From JBJXHC01 sp046160825 (GTDB lineage Bacteria > Bacteroidota > Ignavibacteria > UBA10030 > UBA6906), in assembly GCA_046160825.1 (NCBI GenBank), contig JBJXHC010000001.1, positions 1 to 63,964 on the forward strand: a stretch of DNA of 63,964 nt. The letters are read 5' to 3'. Shown here one piece after another: positions 62,725-63,964 of this stretch. Positions within the stretch are counted from its first letter, which is position 1. Each line of letters begins with the position of its first letter. Under the pieces are notes generated by a model. It was not told the origin of the DNA. It saw only the letters and a program-made list of their open reading frames with translations, and did no database searches. The translations under genes were made by a program, and so were the position numbers.

Positions 62725-63254
62725 TGGCGGGAACTATGCAACGTGCTATGATTTTCGTACTCATCATTTCTTCCTTGAGCTGTCATGATCAAGGTTCGGA
62801 GATCCCGGACGGGAGAATATCGTCGGACGAAGAGTTCTTTCATCTCATTACGCAGACCGATCCGTTCAGCGCGTACGTGTTGTTTCCCGGAGTTGATTCG
62901 ATAACAAGTGGAACACTCAACGGTTCGACGGCACATCAACCGCTGGTGCGCGTGAAGATGAACGCAACGGCATTCTCTGCGCTGCGTGGCGACACGCTTC
63001 CTCCCGGCAGTGTTTTTCCGGAAGGATCAATCATCTTCAAAGAAATCCTCTCGGGAAACACGACACAATTGTACGCTGCGATCTACAAGGACACGGACAA
63101 TCCGCTTGCGGGTAACGGCTGGCTTTGGGCCGAATTTGAACCGGACGGCTCGCCGTTCATTTCTATGGCGGGGGCGGGGATTCAATGCACGGGATGTCAT
63201 GCGCGTGAGCAAGGGCCGCAGAATGATTTTGTCCGTACGTTTGAACGGCAGTAG
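62724..63254 (+). CDS. Cytochrome P460-like lipoprotein
   Basis: A 176-residue protein with a lipoprotein signal (MIFVLIISSLS-Cys) and a C-terminal heme site CTGCH in IQCTGCHAREQGPQNDFV, ending VRTFERQ, the ending typical of cytochrome P460-family proteins, which oxidise hydroxylamine or bind NO. The start at 62724 couples it to the thioesterase (TAATG); 62736 is an alternative. The heme-Lys cross-link cannot be judged. Its role here is unknown. Confidence 0.78.
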   Translation: MAGTMQRAMIFVLIISSLSCHDQGSEIPDGRISSDEEFFHLITQTDPFSAYVLFPGVDSITSGTLNGSTAHQPLVRVKMNATAFSALRGDTLPPGSVFPEGSIIFKEILSGNTTQLYAAIYKDTDNPLAGNGWLWAEFEPDGSPFISMAGAGIQCTGCHAREQGPQNDFVRTFERQ

Positions 63255-63293
63255 TAGCAGGCTGTTGGAGAAATCCTGAACACGAACTCAACC

Positions 63294-63354
63294 CCCGCCT
63301 CCGACAGAATATCTACGGCGGGCAAGTCGAAGATCCCCGCCGGTGCTTGGCGGG
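63294..63354. repeat. Two CCCGCC/GGCGGG palindromes before the DUF559 gene
   Basis: Hairpin 1: CCCGCC (63294-63299) with GGCGGG (63317-63322). Hairpin 2: CCCGCC (63336-63341) with GGCGGG (63349-63354) around GGTGCTT. They share arm sequence with the hairpin at 41694-41716 and lie directly upstream of a DUF559 gene. Confidence 0.65.
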
Positions 63355-63395
63355 AGAAGGGCCTGCGGGATGGGTTCAGAAGCACAGAATCCACC

Positions 63396-63776
63396 ATGAG
63401 TCTGAGTAGATCATCCGGGCTGATCACCGTTGCCAAGACTGTCGCACGTGAGTTGCGTAGAAATCAGACTCACGGCGAAGCCTTGTTTTGGAAAGCGGTT
63501 CGTGGTAGAAGATTTCATGGAAAGAAATTCCTCCGGCAGCATCCGATTCTCGTTGATGTCTCAGGCCGGGAGACGTTCTATGTTGCCGATTTCTATTCCG
63601 CTGAATTGAAACTGGTCATCGAGATTGATGGTAAGGTGCATGAGTATCAAAAAGAGCGGGATACCTTACGTATTACAGTTATTGTTGATCGAGGCTTGAA
63701 GGTGGTCAGGTTCAGAAATGAAGCTCTGGAAACTGACATCGACGGAGTACTTCGAGAGCTGGAACATTATCTATGA
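63396..63776 (+). CDS. DUF559 family protein (Vsr-like endonuclease fold)
   Basis: A 126-residue DUF559 protein. Blocks HGEALFWKAVRGRRF, KKFLRQHPI, FYVADFYS and LVIEIDGKVHEYQKERD carry the Asp, Glu and Lys pattern of very-short-patch-repair/restriction-like nucleases. Family members are often scattered near repeats and mobile DNA, which fits the palindromes before it and the IS end after it. Biological role unproven. Confidence 0.88.
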   Translation: MSLSRSSGLITVAKTVARELRRNQTHGEALFWKAVRGRRFHGKKFLRQHPILVDVSGRETFYVADFYSAELKLVIEIDGKVHEYQKERDTLRITVIVDRGLKVVRFRNEALETDIDGVLRELEHYL

Positions 63777-63830
63777 TCTTGTTTCGTTTTACAACTCGAA
63801 CTCATCCCCCCATCCCCCTTCTCTTTCACA

Positions 63831-63964
63831 TGTATAGACCGGAGAGATAGTTAACGGGTGTTCGGGGACATGGTTTACACGTTTAGGTTTCAAGAATATC
63901 GTTGTTAAGAGAGATTTGTGCAATGTGTTCATGATAGAAAAAGACGTTGAATGTGCCATCGGTG
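63831..63964. mobile_element. End of a probable IS481-type insertion sequence, cut by the window edge
   Basis: From TGTATAGACC at 63831 the sequence contains the repeated motif pair GATAGTTAAC and ACATGGTTTAC, of the kind found in IS481-family terminal repeats starting with TG. A truncated reading frame on the minus strand ends just inside (63883) with a C-terminus that resembles transposase ends of that family. Only one end is visible, so this is tentative. Confidence 0.45.
63883..63964 (-). CDS. C-terminal end of a probable IS481-family transposase (partial)
   Basis: The last 26 residues of a minus-strand frame entering from beyond the window, ending ISLNNDILET then TAA. The block DGTFNVFFYHEHIAQISL is like the closing strand region of IS481 transposases (a V(F/Y)(F/Y)xHxxIAxIxL pattern). 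No catalytic part is visible, so the family call rests on this short match and on the adjacent terminal-repeat-like DNA. Confidence 0.4.
   Translation of the reverse strand, partial: TDGTFNVFFYHEHIAQISLNNDILET

Overview
The window reads as chromosomal DNA of a Bacteroidota/Chlorobi-superphylum bacterium, most likely an Ignavibacteria- or Kapabacteria-like lineage. The evidence is a type IX secretion C-terminal sorting domain with an NFPNPFNP motif, a Bacteroidetes-style LptD, a fused homocysteine methyltransferase/MTHFR, a membrane HD phosphodiesterase of the PgpH type, and weak Shine-Dalgarno signals before many genes. The assignment is inference from gene content; there is no rRNA here. Coding density is high and no gene-free stretch exceeds 300 bases.

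Left part (1-14.1 kb): a lipoprotein, the three-subunit proton-translocating transhydrogenase pntAA-pntAB-pntB, a CDF metal exporter, a SpoIIE-type phosphatase, a type IX-exported beta-propeller dehydrogenase, an AbgT transporter coupled to a Tat-exported asparaginase-family hydrolase, an rRNA pseudouridine synthase and a secreted four-repeat protein of unknown function.

14.2-23.7 kb (+ strand): an ABC exporter pair, an SDR, then thyA-folA-mutT-mutY-ogg, which puts all three arms of 8-oxoguanine defence (pool cleansing, A:8-oxoG repair, 8-oxoG excision) next to thymidylate synthesis, followed by a saccharopine-dehydrogenase-like gene, a 48-codon ORF, yajQ and a cell-wall amidase.

23.7-30.5 kb (- strand): the most striking locus, a seven-gene cluster in which every gene overlaps the next by 1-4 bases. 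In transcription order it holds a DtxR-type repressor, a membrane-anchored DtxR-like/FeoA/FeoA fusion, FeoB split into GTPase and permease genes, a di-heme lipoprotein of the COG3488/DUF1111 family, a Tat-exported Rieske protein and an outer-membrane beta-barrel. A perfect 16-bp DtxR-box-like palindrome lies just before it. It looks like a metal-regulated ferrous iron uptake unit joined to envelope redox proteins.

30.7-41.6 kb: a LolA-like protein and POT-like transporter, an M24 peptidase, an ABC-2 exporter, a cyclic-nucleotide/GAF histidine kinase, a small lipoprotein, tRNA-Leu(UAG), and tig-clpP-clpX.

41.7-58.7 kb (- strand): envelope and core metabolism. An eight-gene run (pgpH-like, xerD-like, class V aminotransferase, site-2 protease, lysA, asd, redoxin, tlpA-like) ends at a clear terminator. 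It is followed by metH/metF fusion, class II aldolase, ddl, divIC-like, rarA and lptD.

Right end: a cluster of a monoheme cytochrome, a lipoprotein and a beta-barrel bearing its own CxxCH heme motif; then a DUF4386-like membrane protein, a hotdog thioesterase, a P460-like cytochrome, a DUF559 nuclease-like protein beside palindromic repeats, and the end of a probable IS481-type insertion sequence running off the window.
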